Below are positions 6,188 through 7,207 of a DNA stretch of 7,207 nt, one piece after another (position 1 is the first letter of the stretch; each line of letters opens with the position of its first letter). The translations under genes and the position numbers were made by a program. Origin of the DNA: Planctomycetota bacterium (GTDB taxonomy: Bacteria; Planctomycetota; Brocadiia; Brocadiales; Bathyanammoxibiaceae); contig JAUXLO010000091.1 of assembly GCA_030623665.1 (NCBI GenBank), positions 1-7,207 of the forward strand. The letters run 5' to 3'. The notes below the pieces were generated by a model. The model was not told the DNA's origin, did no database searches, and saw nothing but the letters and a program-made list of their open reading frames with translations.

Positions 6188-7207
6188 ATGACAGCAAAGA
6201 AGATTTTCTACAGTGAAGAAGCCTCTGGCATAATCAGCAAGGGGATAAGCAAAGCATCTCGGGCCGTTAAGGTCACGCTGGGACCCAGGGGTAGAGACGT
6301 CGTTATAGAAAAAAGCTTCGGCTCCCCAACTATCACCAAGGACGGTGCCACTGTGGCCAATGAAATAGAGTTGGAAGACCCCTACGAAGACATAGGCGCA
6401 AAGATGATAAAGGAGGTAACCGCCAAGACCAACGATGTGGCCGGTGACGGCACCACCACCGCCACCATCATAGCGGAGGCCATCTTCCTGGAGGGTCTGA
6501 AGAACAAAACTGCGGGGGCAAACCCGATGGCCATCCGCAGAGGTATAGAAAAGGCCGTTGAAAGGGTCGTACGGGAACTGGACCAGATGAGCATCCCTGT
6601 CGCCAGCAAGACAGAGATTACCCAGGTGGCTACCGTGGCGGCCAATAGCGACGAGGAGATAGGTGAACACATTGCCAATGCCATGGAGCGGGTCGGAAAG
6701 GACGGTGTACTTACCGTAGAGGAAGGCAAGGGCATTGAGACCACAGTGGACATGGTGGAAGGCATGCAGTTCGACAAGGGCTATCTCTCACCGTATTTTA
6801 TCACCGACCCGGAGACACAAGAGGTGGTCTTAGATAACCCGCTAATACTAATCCACGAGAAGAAATTATCACAGATAAAGGACCTTATACCCCTGTTGGA
6901 AAAGGTGGCCCAATCAGGCAGGCCCTTTTTGATCATTGCGGAGGACGTGGAGGGTGAGGCACTGACCACGCTTGTCGTAAACAAGCTCCGTGGGACACTG
7001 CACGTCGCCGCCGTAAAGGCGCCCGGTTTCGGTGACAGGCGTAAGGCCATGTTAGGTGACATCGCCACCCTGGTAGGTACAAACCCCATCTTTGAAGACC
7101 TGGGAATTGAACTATCCGGAGTAGACGCCTCCGACCTGGGTAACGCAAGGAAGGTAATCATAGACAAAGAGAACACGACCATAATTGAAGGTGCAGGTAG
7201 TAAGGAA
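6188..7207 (+). CDS. groEL: Chaperonin GroEL (Cpn60), 3'-partial
   Basis: GroEL is the tetradecameric ATP-driven chaperonin. The window holds the first 340 codons of about 545, with no frameshift or stop, and runs off the right edge. The equatorial ATP site is present: KVTLGPRGR (28-36), KDG (51-53) and GDGTTTAT (86-93) with the ATPase-relevant Asp87. The apical domain has GYLSPYF, with Tyr199, Ser201, Tyr203 and Phe204 numbered as in E. coli. It also has Leu237, Leu259, Val263 and Val264 of the substrate/GroES-binding surface, plus [11 protein letters not shown] and [16 protein letters not shown]. Small departures such as GRDVV for GRNVV are conservative. AGGAG at 6172-6176 is the ribosome binding site, 11 bases before the ATG. 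The second half, including Asp398 and the C-terminal tail, is outside the window. Whether this is the main or a paralogous groEL cannot be decided here. Confidence 0.97.
   Translation, partial: MTAKKIFYSEEASGIISKGISKASRAVKVTLGPRGRDVVIEKSFGSPTITKDGATVANEIELEDPYEDIGAKMIKEVTAKTNDVAGDGTTTATIIAEAIFLEGLKNKTAGANPMAIRRGIEKAVERVVRELDQMSIPVASKTEITQVATVAANSDEEIGEHIANAMERVGKDGVLTVEEGKGIETTVDMVEGMQFDKGYLSPYFITDPETQEVVLDNPLILIHEKKLSQIKDLIPLLEKVAQSGRPFLIIAEDVEGEALTTLVVNKLRGTLHVAAVKAPGFGDRRKAMLGDIATLVGTNPIFEDLGIELSGVDASDLGNARKVIIDKENTTIIEGAGSKE

Noticed and set aside
6128..7182. Minus-strand open frames antisense to groEL
   Set aside because: groEL is continuous and highly conserved on the plus strand; the antisense frames are a by-product of its codon usage.

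Overview
The window reads as chromosomal DNA of a Gram-negative (diderm) bacterium of moderate GC. It carries two lipid A genes (lpxD, lpxI) and an LPS-type heptosyltransferase, which imply an LPS-bearing outer membrane. The use of LpxI rather than LpxH is known from alphaproteobacteria, planctomycetes and various other deep lineages. I would guess a planctomycete (possibly Brocadiales-like) or a similar uncultured lineage, but only weakly: no gene here is diagnostic.

Layout. (1) Bases 1-945, plus strand: a heptosyltransferase (GT9, WaaF-like) cut by the left edge and interrupted by an in-frame TAG at 79-81. (2) Bases 946-1161: a short convergent intergenic region with one copy of a motif that resembles a dispersed bacterial repeat. 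(3) Bases 1162-4769, minus strand: a compact cluster lpxD - lpxI - thiamine-diphosphate 2-oxoacid decarboxylase. lpxD and lpxI overlap by 22 bases. A near-consensus sigma-70 promoter lies upstream of lpxD. (4) Bases 4770-5390: a divergent intergenic region of about 620 bases with that promoter, two dyads, and a well-formed -24/-12 (sigma-54 type) promoter pointing right. (5) Bases 5391-7207, plus strand: a single-domain response regulator, groES, and the first 340 codons of groEL, closely spaced and apparently one operon.

How the genes work together. LpxD adds the second acyl chain to the UDP-glucosamine lipid A precursor and LpxI cleaves the resulting UDP-diacylglucosamine to lipid X, so the first two minus-strand genes are near-consecutive steps of one pathway. 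The decarboxylase behind them has all the catalytic residues of the pyruvate/indolepyruvate decarboxylase family but no evident link to lipid A. On the right, GroES and GroEL form the folding chaperonin. The unusual feature is a stand-alone receiver protein placed first in the chaperonin operon, behind a sigma-54-like promoter and with no CIRCE (HrcA) operator visible. I see no clear evidence of a completely new system. The regulator-chaperonin operon and the decarboxylase in a lipid A operon are the observations most worth following.
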